Below are positions 8,152 to 15,275 of a stretch of DNA of 64,000 bases, in pieces. The notes below the pieces were generated by a model. That model saw only the letters and a list, made by a program, of their open reading frames with translations. It made no database searches and was not told where the DNA came from. Source of the DNA: Cronobacter condimenti 1330 (GTDB taxonomy: Bacteria; Pseudomonadota; Gammaproteobacteria; Enterobacterales; Enterobacteriaceae); assembly GCF_001277255.1 (NCBI RefSeq), contig NZ_CP012264.1, positions 3,038,001-3,102,000 on the forward strand, in the 5' to 3' direction. Made by a program: the position numbers and the translations under genes. Every line of letters begins with the position of its first letter. Within the stretch, counting starts at the first letter, position 1.

Positions 8152-8921
8152 GACTCACTCCTTAAGAAGGCGTGCGCAAAATCTAGTGCCACATCACCAA
8201 TACTATGATATCTATCGTCTTTATCCATCCTGGTGCATTTTGCTATGATAGGCTTTATTTTTTTATCATCTAAATTTAAGTCTTCAATTAGCCTTCCTAC
8301 TGCATAAACATCTGTCTTAACTGAATATTCTGCATTGTATAAAATCTCTGGAGCCATATATCTGGTACTTCCCATACGGGTACCGATCTCGGTCAATTTT
8401 GTGGTATCGCCTTCAGGATTGGTATCTTTTACCAGACCAAAATCAGATACCTTATATGTTCCATCACTAAATCTCAAAACATTAAATGGCTTTATATCTC
8501 TGTGTAAGTAACCTTTCGCATGTATGTGACCCACACCAGCCAGCACCATTTTAACGATTGAGATTTTCTGGTCAGTAGTAAGAAGATTATTGGTTATTTC
8601 GTGCTCAAGATCACATTCCGCCTTATCCATAATAAACCACGGATTTTGTGCGAATAAATCACATAAATAAATAGGAACTATGTTGCTATGCATGCAATAG
8701 GACTGATACACAACCTCTCTTTTAAAACGCCTTCTAAACTGCTCAATTTGCGCTAAAAGCTCAGGCTTTTCCGGAGCTAAAAACTTTCTAGCATAATCAC
8801 CACATTCGCCCTTGTTGAGGTTGAAGACTTTAACGTGTTCAACAAAGCCAAATGCGCCTCTTCCAAGCACTTTAATTCGCTTTATAAAGTAATTGCCGTG
8901 TTGTTCTTCCATTAAACTCAC
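8148..8921 (-). CDS. Hanks-type serine/threonine protein kinase
   Basis: This 257-aa protein is a single kinase domain with all key elements: glycine-rich loop GRGAFGFV (20-27), the ATP-binding Lys in YARKFLAP, an alpha-C Glu near residue 69, catalytic LHRDIKPFNVL (139-149), DFG (160-162), an activation segment MGSTRYMAPE ending at 192, and VKTDVYAVG. It has no PASTA, FHA or transmembrane part and is therefore cytosolic. It lies between the Q gene and the lysis cassette, a site where lambdoid phages carry accessory genes, and overlaps a PP2C phosphatase. It resembles an intact kinase/phosphatase regulatory pair. A role in superinfection exclusion or host signalling is inference only. Confidence 0.9.
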   Translation of the reverse strand: MSLMEEQHGNYFIKRIKVLGRGAFGFVEHVKVFNLNKGECGDYARKFLAPEKPELLAQIEQFRRRFKREVVYQSYCMHSNIVPIYLCDLFAQNPWFIMDKAECDLEHEITNNLLTTDQKISIVKMVLAGVGHIHAKGYLHRDIKPFNVLRFSDGTYKVSDFGLVKDTNPEGDTTKLTEIGTRMGSTRYMAPEILYNAEYSVKTDVYAVGRLIEDLNLDDKKIKPIIAKCTRMDKDDRYHSIGDVALDFAHAFLRSES

Positions 8922-8983
8922 CGACCTGAAATGTAGGTGTGCCTATCTTACAACCACAGATAAAAAGGTCTACTGAGTTAAAC

Positions 8984-9008
8984 AAAAAACCCGCTCTAAG
9001 GCGGGTTT
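8984..9008 (-). terminator. Terminator after Q (tR'-like)
   Basis: CCCGC at 8990-8994 pairs with GCGGG at 9001-9005; on the minus strand the stem is followed by a T run (complement of 8984-8989). It lies about 45 bp after the Q stop, where lambdoid phages have the terminator that Q overrides. The kinase gene starts downstream. A TTGACT element occurs on the minus strand between Q and this hairpin, but a well-spaced -10 was not found. Confidence 0.75.
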
Positions 9009-9051
9009 CTATAATTTCGGCGACAATATCAAATCTGAGTCAATTCTGCCC

Positions 9052-9756
9052 TTAAAAATCTACTTTTGCAAGCATCGTCGCCGAATTTGCACTCTTTTGT
9101 TTTCTTCTTGTCGCATCGGCGTTTATCAGGGCGCTTTGGTCTAGACGTTCAAACACGGCGCGCATGGCCTCCCAGTGCATCGCGTAACTTTTCCACCAAT
9201 TTTTTGCCGTTACATCCGCCAGCGCTGCCAGCTCGTTTTGTTGGTAGGTTTTGCCTGCGCCGATCCCGCCGCGTAGCTCTCGTTTAACATCCTGCGCCGC
9301 AAGCCATACCAGCGCGCGCAGGCGTGCCAGAGTTTTGGCAGCAATGCGCTTTCCTGCCAGCTCTGCGGCGAATGTCTCCCAGCCCCAGCGCACGATCTCC
9401 GTTTGGTAGGCGTAGCGGGTATTTTCGCCATAACACCACATCAGCCAGGCGGTTTCGTGTGGCTCCAGCGCCAGCACGGCGCGCCGCCAGCTTGCGGTGG
9501 CAAACTCGACCGGCAGCACCAGCGGAATATGCGAGCCTTTCGCGCGAGACTGGACGCCCGGCACGGGCTCGTTCCAGACTTTCACCAGTTCGCCCGTCTC
9601 CGGGTCGGTCACTTTCAGCGGCTTGCGCTTGTAGCGGTTAGTAATCAGCTGGGCATTCTCCGCGAACGCCACCAGCTGGCCTTTTGTGCTGCCGCTCAGG
9701 TCAGCCGTCGCCATGATCAGCTCCTGGCGGATAAATTCATAAGCTTGCGCTCTCAC
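9052..9756 (-). CDS. Late antitermination protein, Q-like
   Basis: This 234-aa protein carries LPVEFATASWRRAVLALEP, ETAWLMWCYGENTRYAYQ and YQQNELAALADVTAKNWWKSY (in part), matching proteins annotated in enterobacterial prophages as phage antitermination protein Q or the related DUF1133 family. Q proteins load on RNA polymerase paused near the late promoter and let it read through the terminator into lysis and head genes. Position supports this: after rusA, before a terminator and the lysis module. The GTG at 9756 overlaps the rusA stop; an internal ATG at 9714 with an AGGAG site six bases upstream is an equally good start. Family name is moderately certain. Confidence 0.75.
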   Translation of the reverse strand: MRAQAYEFIRQELIMATADLSGSTKGQLVAFAENAQLITNRYKRKPLKVTDPETGELVKVWNEPVPGVQSRAKGSHIPLVLPVEFATASWRRAVLALEPHETAWLMWCYGENTRYAYQTEIVRWGWETFAAELAGKRIAAKTLARLRALVWLAAQDVKRELRGGIGAGKTYQQNELAALADVTAKNWWKSYAMHWEAMRAVFERLDQSALINADATRRKQKSANSATMLAKVDF

Positions 9757-10115
9757 TGCTCGATCTCCGTTATTTTGATTCCCAGGCGGCCACCAGGGAT
9801 CACTTCGCCCCGCACCACTTTCAGCTCGTCTATTTGCGAGTCGTTTTGCATAAAGCCGCCTTTCTCCAGCGAGTCGCAGACCGCTTTTAAAATGTTGTCG
9901 ATATCGCGGCGGCGCCTGTCCGGCATGTTCGCGATAATGCGTAGTTTCAACCGCGCATCGGTGTTTATGTCGAGCTTCAGGATGTGAAGGATTTCCGCCA
10001 CGTCGCGGCGATACTGGCGGCCTTTCTCGTTGATGTAGGTAATACCCCTGCCCCTGCGCCAGTAGTCGTTAACGCTCGGCGGATATGGCAATGTAAATTC
10101 ATAATCGCAAGTCAT
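9753..10115 (-). CDS. rusA: RusA-type Holliday junction resolvase
   Basis: This 120-aa protein has the RusA layout: FTLPYPPSVNDYWRRG at the N-terminus, a basic motif DRRRRDIDN with catalytic aspartates at about residues 71 and 73, NILKAVCDSLEKGGFMQND and a further acidic ND near 91-92. E. coli RusA uses D70, D72 and D91, which these positions match. The homodimer resolves four-way junctions during phage recombination and prepares DNA for packaging. It overlaps ybcO upstream and Q downstream by a few bases, in a single operon. Confidence 0.93.
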   Translation of the reverse strand: MTCDYEFTLPYPPSVNDYWRRGRGITYINEKGRQYRRDVAEILHILKLDINTDARLKLRIIANMPDRRRRDIDNILKAVCDSLEKGGFMQNDSQIDELKVVRGEVIPGGRLGIKITEIEQ

Positions 10116-10399
10116 TTAATCAGCCCCATTTTCAGCCAGATAATCAGCGTTCTCGCCATCCCTTCCAGTGCGCACGTATGCGCATACTCCGCATCGGTTA
10201 ACCGGGTGCGCCGGTCGATTTCGTCGTGACATGCGCTACACGCTATTGTCGCCAGCAGATCGGGCGGCTTAATCCCCATCCCGCAGGCGCCAGGCAGGCG
10301 GATATGCGCCAGCACGCTGGTTTCGGGGTTGTGGTTGCATATGCCCGGAATGCGCACCTGGCACTCGATGCCGCGCGCGGCTTTGCGTAAGTCAGCCAC
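10112..10399 (-). CDS. ybcO: YbcO-family putative nuclease (DUF1364)
   Basis: The product beginning at the GTG at 10399 reads ADLRKAARGIECQVRIPGIC after its start and is about 95 aa. It is nearly collinear with E. coli DLP12 YbcO, including ETSVLAHIRL, KPPDLLATIACSACHDEIDRR and CALEGMART. A GGGGTGATC ribosome site precedes this GTG, which is why it is preferred over the TTG at 10411. The Cys/His pattern (C...C, CSACHDEID) resembles a zinc-supported HNH-like nuclease fold. It lies between a 66-aa gene and rusA, as in other lambdoid nin regions. Confidence 0.88.
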   Translation of the reverse strand: MADLRKAARGIECQVRIPGICNHNPETSVLAHIRLPGACGMGIKPPDLLATIACSACHDEIDRRTRLTDAEYAHTCALEGMARTLIIWLKMGLIK

Positions 10400-10401
10400 G
10401 A

Positions 10402-10602
10402 TCACCCCCAAATCCGTTGTTGATAGGTTCTGCTGGGCCGCGGTTCGTGACGGCTTTCCGGCAACTGAACGCGCACAATAAATTTCCGGCAGTCGGGAGA
10501 GAGAAAACGCTCAACCGCCACGCCGCGCTTGCGGTACTGGCTCATTAGCTCGTCGGCTTCGGTGAGGGTGCAATCAGTGTGCTCAAACCATGTTTTGCGC
10601 AT
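10402..10602 (-). CDS. Conserved small prophage protein of unknown function (66 aa)
   Basis: A 66-codon frame starts MRKTWFEHTDCTLTEADEL and ends TYQQRIWG, stopping 2 bp before the ybcO start. It has a mixed charged composition and no membrane segment. It lies 3 bp after the ninB-like gene and is therefore part of the same nin-region operon. Similar short proteins occur between ninB and ybcO in enterobacterial prophages. I do not know its function. The tight spacing on both sides is the main reason to call it real. Confidence 0.7.
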   Translation of the reverse strand: MRKTWFEHTDCTLTEADELMSQYRKRGVAVERFLSPDCRKFIVRVQLPESRHEPRPSRTYQQRIWG

Positions 10603-10605
10603 CGG

Positions 10606-11061
10606 TTATGCCTCCTGTTTCGCGCGCAACTGCGCGTACTGGCAATCGTCGGGAATGGTGAGGCGGCAACCGATGTTCAGCGCCCAGCCCTCTATCTGCG
10701 TGAGAAAAAAGTGCATTTCGCCGGTATCGAGTTCGGAGGTGTGCCGGAGGGAGCGGATCGTGGTTTTCTCGCCGGTAATAACGTCCGTCATTTCCCGTTC
10801 TTCGTAGCCGAGATACGAATGCTTCAGCGCGTCTTTAACCCATGCCGGAGAGGCAAAGGCTTTACCACGCTTGATCAGGTAAGCGCTGATTTCGCTAAAC
10901 CAGACGTGTGCCAGCGCGTTTTGTGGGAGGCTGCGAGAATCGCACCAGGGCTTGATGATCAGCCGGAAGCAGTCGCCGCTTGCCAGCAGCGGCTCTAATT
11001 GCTTGCCAATCGCTGCGAAATTGGATTTATGCAGCCTTACGCCGTCTTTCGGGAAGCTCAC
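10606..11061 (-). CDS. NinB/Orf-like recombination mediator
   Basis: The GTG at 11061 gives a 151-aa protein containing SRSLPQNALAHVWFSEIS, SPAWVKDALKHSYLG and a helical C-terminus, the pattern of the NinB/lambda Orf and YbcN group (RSL-QN motif). Lambda Orf binds single-stranded DNA and helps load the annealing protein past SSB. The frame remains open upstream to 11187, but that extension (GFTRERGFSVF) is encoded by a terminator-like repeat element common in prophages and is probably not part of the protein. A G-rich stretch ahead of the GTG could serve as ribosome site. It heads the ninB, 66-aa, ybcO, rusA, Q operon. Confidence 0.75.
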   Translation of the reverse strand: MSFPKDGVRLHKSNFAAIGKQLEPLLASGDCFRLIIKPWCDSRSLPQNALAHVWFSEISAYLIKRGKAFASPAWVKDALKHSYLGYEEREMTDVITGEKTTIRSLRHTSELDTGEMHFFLTQIEGWALNIGCRLTIPDDCQYAQLRAKQEA

Positions 11062-11094
11062 GCCGCACCCCCAAAGAGGCCGGACGCTGAACAC

Positions 11095-11125
11095 AGAAAA
11101 ACCCCGCTCACGGGTAAAGCCGAAA
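11095..11125 (-). terminator. Hairpin/terminator element upstream of ninB
   Basis: On the minus strand CCCG-TGAG-CGGG is followed by GTTTTT, with further inverted sequence just upstream. The DNA also encodes the GFTRERGFSVF-like string seen in many enterobacterial phages as a spurious Icd/Ash-like ORF. A functional terminator here would make expression of the nin genes depend on early antitermination or on readthrough. Confidence 0.5.
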
Positions 11126-11229
11126 GCAGGGCAAAGTCGGGGAGTTTTAGAAATTGCATCTGCGCCATAAATTCCGTTGAATGGCACAGTGTTACTTAGC
11201 GAGCTGTTCAGGCTCGGATGTTATTTTAA

Positions 11230-11493
11230 CTAAAACCAAATATCCTTTGCATCACTGCGAGCCGCAGATGAAACCATTTCCTTTAGAGTTTTAAGGGAAC
11301 ACACAAACTCATTGTTTCTAAGCGCTACTGAACGCCAGCGGGATTTATCGAATCGCGTAAACAGCACTCTTTCGGGTGTTTTCCGTTTCCCGCTGCGCGT
11401 CTTTACCTCATCGATTTTTCCAACAACCTTACCGCTTTCGCAGTCGATCAGAACTAATCCACTCTCCGGCAACGTTAAATTGACTACTTTCAA
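11230..11493 (-). CDS. Prophage protein of unknown function (about 87 aa)
   Basis: A TTG at 11493 preceded by GGAG nine bases upstream begins LKVVNLTLPESGLVLIDCESG. The frame also stays open to a TTG at 11526 with no ribosome site. The protein has a small beta-rich look (VLIDCESGKVVGKIDEV), a basic patch RSGKRKTP, and a C-terminal helix ending AKDIWF. I do not recognise the family. It lies alone between the P-side early genes and ninB on the same strand. Confidence 0.5.
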   Translation of the reverse strand: MKVVNLTLPESGLVLIDCESGKVVGKIDEVKTRSGKRKTPERVLFTRFDKSRWRSVALRNNEFVCSLKTLKEMVSSAARSDAKDIWF

Positions 11494-11816
11494 GATGTTG
11501 GTCTCCAAACAGGTGATAACTAACAACGAAAGTAATCAGGCCTGATTAATTATCAGCGCGATTATTGGATGATGAATGATGCAATTCAATGGTTGTTTAA
11601 GCATCACTTAACGATGCAATGACGCTGCTAAAATGCATGCCATATACATCTATCTTAAATTGACTGGCATCAAATTAAGGCCTGGTTGGAAAAGTGCATT
11701 ATTTGATCTAAAAGCAAAGGCTCGCCGAATTGGTAGATAGCAACCAGCTCTTCAATAACGGTATCACCATATACTGGCGTGGCCCCAAACTCTAAATCAA
11801 AAAATAAGCCGCCATA
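11494..11816. other. Intergenic early-region stretch, no gene seen
   Basis: About 320 bp between two small early prophage genes. It contains repeated ATGCAAT/ATGATGCAAT words near 11580-11640, but no open frame with a ribosome site on either strand, no clear terminator and no tRNA. It may hold a promoter or regulatory RNA for the ninB side. Confidence 0.35.
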
Positions 11817-12125
11817 TCACGCGCTCCTGGCGTTAAAAGCCGATGAGGCAGGGATTGCCCCATATACGCAAAGAACGCGCCTCATAGCGCCGCTCAGGCG
11901 GCATTCGTCAAAAATCACGTTGACGCTCTCGCCAGTGTTATCTCCCGGCAGGCTGTATATGAGCCTCCGCCAGTCGCGCACAGCAACCAGCTCGCCGTTC
12001 ATTTCCATCCTGCGCGCCGCGTGCTGCACCGATTGCAGAGAGACGCCGTAGGCATTAACAATTTGCTCAGTGGTGAAGCTGGGGTGCTCCAGCAGGTAAT
12101 GTTTAATGGCTTCGCTTGCTGTCAT
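11817..12125 (-). CDS. Small winged-helix-like DNA-binding prophage protein
   Basis: This 102-aa protein opens MTASEAIKHYLLEHPSFTTEQIVNAYGVSLQSVQHAARRME, a compact helix-turn-helix in which SFTTEQIVNAYGVSLQSVQ is the likely recognition region, followed by a wing NGELVAVRDWRRLIYSL. The C-terminus (SGAMRRVLCVYGA) is unrecognised. It starts 12 bp after the P gene stop on the same strand and so belongs to the replication operon. A regulatory role is inferred from the fold pattern only. Confidence 0.65.
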   Translation of the reverse strand: MTASEAIKHYLLEHPSFTTEQIVNAYGVSLQSVQHAARRMEMNGELVAVRDWRRLIYSLPGDNTGESVNVIFDECRLSGAMRRVLCVYGAIPASSAFNARSA

Positions 12126-12137
12126 CGTTCTGCCTCA

Positions 12138-12860
12138 TCAAACGTTCTTGCGTGGTTTCTTCAAAATGTCGCGCCGTAATCTGGCGATGATTTCTAAGCC
12201 CCGCTCACGGGAAACGGGCCGCGGCCTGGGCTGTTCAATCATCGGCACCGGATCGGGGATGGTTTCGCCGCTGGCGATACGCCGGGCCATATTCAGCAGC
12301 TCCGCCTTTGCCTGTTCGGCCAGCTCTTTCTCTGTCCAGCCGTTAAGACGCATACCGCTATACAGGCCCGTAACTAGCCAGTAATGGGCGGCATTCTGCC
12401 AGGGGTAATCCGTTGGCGAGGCGTAAAGCCCACGCCGGGCGCAGTAGGTGCGTACCATCGCCAGCAGTTCGGCCACTGCCGGAAGCCCGGCCTGCTCGAA
12501 CTCCCCTTCACGGCACCAGTCGATAAACTGCCCAGGCGACGGCCAGAATGGGGAAAGGCTGGCGCGTGCTCGCTTCATGCCTGCGGCCAGTTGCTCACGT
12601 CGGGTGATGCCGTTCTCGGCGAAAGCAATGATCCACTGCTGCTTTGCTGCGGCCTCGTCGGCCTCGGTGCGCAGGCTGGTGGCGTTTGCTGCGGGAAATA
12701 CCTGCTTGAGCTGGCGAAACAGCGCATCAACAAGACGCTCAGCCTCGGTGTTTACTACGCCCTGTTCGGGGCGCTCCGGCGCCGGATGGTATTTACCTGC
12801 CAGCCGGGAGAGCGTGCGGTTGTCGCGTTGCGCGATGGCCTGAATCAGTTGCTGGCTCAA
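12138..12860 (-). CDS. Replication protein P (lambda P-like helicase loader)
   Basis: The protein aligns along its length with lambda P: QWIIAFAENGITRREQLAAGM, PFWPSPGQFIDWCREG, AGLPAVAELLAMVRTYCARRGLY, YPWQNAAHYWLVTGLY (each block partly shown) and a C-terminus with DPVPMIEQ. P recruits and inhibits host DnaB at the phage origin through contact with O. The TTG at 12860 overlaps the O stop (TTGA) and follows GGGAGGA at a suitable distance, so it is preferred to the GTG at 12875, which would place the ribosome site inside the gene. Confidence 0.88.
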   Translation of the reverse strand: MSQQLIQAIAQRDNRTLSRLAGKYHPAPERPEQGVVNTEAERLVDALFRQLKQVFPAANATSLRTEADEAAAKQQWIIAFAENGITRREQLAAGMKRARASLSPFWPSPGQFIDWCREGEFEQAGLPAVAELLAMVRTYCARRGLYASPTDYPWQNAAHYWLVTGLYSGMRLNGWTEKELAEQAKAELLNMARRIASGETIPDPVPMIEQPRPRPVSRERGLEIIARLRRDILKKPRKNV

Positions 12861-13705
12861 AACACGTCCTCCCACGCTTCCGGGCTGTTCCAGTGCGGAA
12901 CGTGTCCAGCGTTAACCGGGGCCACGCCGCGTCCGGGCGCTTTGACGCGGAATAAACCCTGCCAGCCGTTGGCGATGGATTGATTGACCACTTCCGCCGG
13001 GTTGTCGCCAGCATCCCGGTACTGGCTCAGAAGCTTGATGGCCTTCGTCACGGTCAGCATGGACTTGATCGGTTTTTTGCTCTCGGCGCGGTACTGAACC
13101 CATTCACGCCAGACAGCCGGATCGAGCCAGTCAGGCAGATCGACCTCAAGCGGGTTGAATTTCGCCTTTCCCCCCTGGGGGGTTAGGGGGGTTATATATA
13201 TTTTATTTTTATTTCTTTTGTGTTTAGCCGAGTTGGCTAATCTCTCATGGTGAGTTGTATTAGCCGATTTAGCTAAACTTGTATTAGCTGTTTTGGCTAA
13301 TGTTTTGCTGTTTTGGCTAATACCTGTATTCCAGTCTGAAACGACTTTGTTAATGCCAATTTGGTTACCCGATGAAACAAGTATGTTCATCGCGATAAGC
13401 TCATTTTTTGCCTTGCAGATGTGGGTATGATGAATTCCTGTTTCCTCGGCAATCTGCACATTAGAAATGCGATCCAGCGCTCTGCCGAACCCGTAAGTTT
13501 TGCGCATTACCGCCAGCACAACTTTCAACTGTCGCGCCGTCAAATCGGCAACAATAACAGCCTCAAGTAGCTCATTTGCGATTCGGGTAAACCCGTTATC
13601 TAAGTCAGCCACACGTTCACAGACCTCCCGTTTTTCAGGGTATAACTGAACAACTTCACCCAACCGGGAAGTGCCAGCGTTTACAGGTTTCAAAGCTCTT
13701 GGCAT
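12857..13705 (-). CDS. Replication initiator protein O (lambda O-like)
   Basis: From the ATG at 13705, preceded by GAGG, the protein is 282 aa. The N-terminal domain has VADLDNGFTRIANELLEAV, LTARQLKVVLAVMRKTYGF and a winged helix NVQIAEETGIHHTHICKAKNEL, the O-type origin-binding domain. A flexible middle region (LAKTANTSLAKSANTT) is encoded by iteron repeats. The C-terminal part contacts P. O binds iterons inside its own gene and nucleates the helicase-loading complex. The frame upstream to 13741 lacks a ribosome site. Confidence 0.88.
   Translation of the reverse strand: MPRALKPVNAGTSRLGEVVQLYPEKREVCERVADLDNGFTRIANELLEAVIVADLTARQLKVVLAVMRKTYGFGRALDRISNVQIAEETGIHHTHICKAKNELIAMNILVSSGNQIGINKVVSDWNTGISQNSKTLAKTANTSLAKSANTTHHERLANSAKHKRNKNKIYITPLTPQGGKAKFNPLEVDLPDWLDPAVWREWVQYRAESKKPIKSMLTVTKAIKLLSQYRDAGDNPAEVVNQSIANGWQGLFRVKAPGRGVAPVNAGHVPHWNSPEAWEDVF
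13190..13320. other. Phage replication origin: four iterons plus AT-rich tract inside gene O
   Basis: Four 17-bp copies of a dyad-symmetric repeat, consensus TTAGCYGNTTTGGCTAA, lie at 13224-13240, 13260-13276, 13284-13300 and 13304-13320. Beside them at about 13193-13220 is a run of A/T (TTATATATATTTTATTTTTA). This is the lambda ori plan of O-binding iterons next to an AT-rich unwinding region, both within the O coding sequence. The repeats also explain the repetitive Ala/Lys/Ser/Asn linker in the protein. Confidence 0.85.
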
Positions 13706-13731
13706 AATTACCTCGCAAATGGACGCTTTAT

Positions 13732-14064
13732 TTATTTGCACTCAGAAGCCCCGGAACTGTTGGCGCAGTCCGGGGTTTCGCCTTTTAAATGCTCCAGCAT
13801 CGAGATCAGCGCTTTCGCTACCTCTGCCGTCTGCTCGCCTTTGATGATTACCGTCTCGTCACGATCATCAAATCCAATTACCGCCAGCAACCTGGCAGCA
13901 CGCTCAACAAAACAGTTCTTCCCGGTCTGCATCCGGCTAATTTGTGAGTGGTGGATGCCCATTTTCTTGGCAACCTGCGCGACGCCCAAGGCGGCTATGC
14001 CGCTTCTGATTCGGGTTTCGATCTGTAATTCCTTGCTGGTTGTGCTTTTTTGTGTGGTGTTCAT
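13732..14064 (-). CDS. CII-like transcriptional activator
   Basis: The protein from the ATG at 14064 contains IETRIRSGIAALGVAQVAKKMGIHHSQISRM, the CII helix-turn-helix (Q-V-A-K-K-M-G-I-H-H-S-Q-I-S-R), followed by a helical tetramer region and a C-terminal tail. CII activates the lysogeny promoters and links infection conditions to the lysis/lysogeny choice. It lies between cro and O on the minus strand, exactly the lambdoid position. A TTG at 14070 would add two residues and is less likely. Confidence 0.85.
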   Translation of the reverse strand: MNTTQKSTTSKELQIETRIRSGIAALGVAQVAKKMGIHHSQISRMQTGKNCFVERAARLLAVIGFDDRDETVIIKGEQTAEVAKALISMLEHLKGETPDCANSSGASECK

Positions 14065-14142
14065 AAACAATGATTCCCAATATTCCTTTCAATAAAAAAA
14101 ATCAGATACTTAAAGATGGTTATTAGTTATTTATCGCTTCGC

Positions 14143-14343
14143 TTAAACATGCCTTTTCTTGTCACAGGCTTCATAAAAATCAGGGTCATACTTGAGTACT
14201 CCATTGGTAATGTGATCAAGCCTAGCCGCGCGCTTCTCTGGCACGGTTTCACCCCATCTGGTGACAGCAACTTGAGATATTCCCAAAGCACGAGCAATGG
14301 CAGCTTTTGAACCAAAATGACTGATTACACTTTTTGTATACAT
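14143..14343 (-). CDS. Cro-type repressor
   Basis: This is a 66-aa protein with a short helix-turn-helix: SHFGSKAAIARALGISQVAVTRWG, followed by PEKRAARLDHITNG, which is typical of Cro proteins of P22/HK022-like phages. The ATG at 14343 is preceded by AGGAGG. It is transcribed leftward from a strong promoter and faces the cI gene. A second minus frame (14127-14315) in this interval is a shadow. Confidence 0.88.
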   Translation of the reverse strand: MYTKSVISHFGSKAAIARALGISQVAVTRWGETVPEKRAARLDHITNGVLKYDPDFYEACDKKRHV

Positions 14344-14355
14344 GCACCCTCCTAG

Positions 14356-14417
14356 TAACTTTGGTTAAAAAATTAAATCCTAACTAATGTTATGTCAAGT
14401 TAACTTATATTAATGCT
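14356..14417. promoter_or_regulatory. Divergent cro/cI control region with paired operators
   Basis: On the minus strand TTGACA (complement of 14393-14398), a 17-base spacer and TAATTT (complement of 14370-14375) form a near-ideal promoter for cro. Two matching 12-bp dyads, TAACTTTGGTTA at 14356-14367 and TAACTAATGTTA at 14381-14392, sit at the start and in the spacer of that promoter, 25 bp apart. They are the likely operators. A palindrome AAGTTAACTT (14397-14406) may be a third. For cI, TATATT at 14406-14411 would place transcription start at the ATG at 14418, so the cI message may be leaderless as in lambda. Confidence 0.75.
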
Positions 14418-14822
14418 ATGAAAACTGCACATATCAGCGAACGCATCTCGGCAAGGCGCAAAGAACTTGGGTTTACCCAACAACAGCTTGCTGACAAGGT
14501 TCAGAAGTCGAGCGTCAGCGTCTTTAAGTGGGAGAACGGGCAGACAGAGCCTAAGGGTAAAAGCCTCTTTGCTCTTGCGGCTGCGCTTAGGTGCTCTCCT
14601 GCATGGTTGATGTTTGGTGATGAAGACAAGTCACCCGCTCCAGCCGATTCACTTCCAACCGAGCTGGACGAAAGGCAAAAGAGGCTTCTAGACCTGTTTG
14701 AATCACTTCCAGAGTCCGAAAAAGAATCTATTATCAGTGAGTTAGAAGTAAGGGTTGATAACTTTAACCGCTTGTTCGAAGAACTACTTAAAGTAAGAAA
14801 AGACCGCCCCTCAAAAAAATAA
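14418..14822 (+). CDS. Short CI-type prophage repressor (HTH only)
   Basis: This 134-aa protein begins MKTAHISERISARRKELGFTQQQLADKVQKSS with a full Xre-type helix-turn-helix (TQQQLADKVQKSSVSVFKWENGQ). After a linker (SPAPADSLPTELD) it has only a helical tail ending VRKDRPSKK. It lacks the S24/LexA-type peptidase domain that lets lambda CI be cleaved after DNA damage, so induction may need an antirepressor or another route. It is divergent from cro. No ribosome site is seen before the ATG. Confidence 0.85.
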   Translation: MKTAHISERISARRKELGFTQQQLADKVQKSSVSVFKWENGQTEPKGKSLFALAAALRCSPAWLMFGDEDKSPAPADSLPTELDERQKRLLDLFESLPESEKESIISELEVRVDNFNRLFEELLKVRKDRPSKK

Positions 14823-14853
14823 AGGCAACTAATTCAAAGGGTTGCCTTTTCTT
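14821..14853 (+). terminator. Terminator of the repressor gene
   Basis: AAAGGCAAC at 14821-14829 pairs with GTTGCCTTT at 14841-14849 and is followed by further T residues. It starts at the last base of the cI stop codon region. Confidence 0.85.
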
Positions 14854-14996
14854 ACGCCTGAAATACTAACTTTTATTAGTTTTTTACTTGCCATGAAAAT
14901 TACCTTTAGTTATGCTTATCTCATCAACAGCAATCACGGCTCAGTGATACTTAGCAAAACGTTCCGCCCACCCGGCGTTAAGGGAGCATGAAGAGA

Positions 14997-15149
14997 ATGA
15001 CTAACCTCGATCTTGGCAACAACGAATCATTGACGTGTGGCGTGTTCCGCAACAGTGACGGCACATTTACGGCCATGACGTTCACCAAAAGCAAAACTTT
15101 TAAAACCGAAGCTGGCGCACGCCGCTGGCTGGCAAGAAACACTGATTAA
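14997..15149 (+). CDS. ydfA: YdfA-like small prophage protein (DUF1391)
   Basis: A 50-codon frame reads MTNLDLGNNESLTCGVF, then DGTFTAMTFTKSKTFKTEAGARRWL. This is nearly identical in pattern to YdfA of the Qin prophage and relatives (MDTIDLGNNES..., TFTAMTYTKSKTFKTE). An in-frame ATG three codons earlier (14988) has a better GGGAG ribosome site and could be the true start. The family occurs between the repressor and recombination genes of cryptic prophages; its function is unknown. Confidence 0.78.
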   Translation: MTNLDLGNNESLTCGVFRNSDGTFTAMTFTKSKTFKTEAGARRWLARNTD

Positions 15150-15275
15150 TCTCCTTGTGTGCACCACCTCGCCTGATGTGGCTAAAAGCAGGCACGCAAC
15201 ATGAAGCACATTCCATTCAATCAGTTGGGGCTGGTGGTTAACGCAAACGGCGGAGTGTGCTTCATATTGTGGTGA

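Noticed and set aside
7408..8921. Kinase/phosphatase considered as the T6SS PpkA/PppA pair
   Set aside because: It lies in the prophage over 10 kb from the T6SS, lacks a membrane segment and has no FHA partner.
9403..9987. 194-codon plus-strand frame over Q and rusA
   Set aside because: Arg/Pro/Ser-rich antisense reading of G+C-rich genes with no ribosome site.
11062..11187. N-terminal extension of the ninB-like protein
   Set aside because: It is encoded by a terminator-like repeat whose translation recurs as a spurious Icd/Ash-like peptide; the GTG at 11061 gives the family length.
13200..13330. Repeats considered as a CRISPR array
   Set aside because: Repeats are 17 bp, dyad-symmetric, within a coding gene and spaced 20-36 bp start to start; they are origin iterons.
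14127..14315. Second minus frame overlapping cro
   Set aside because: The alternate frame carries the Cro helix-turn-helix and a strong ribosome site.
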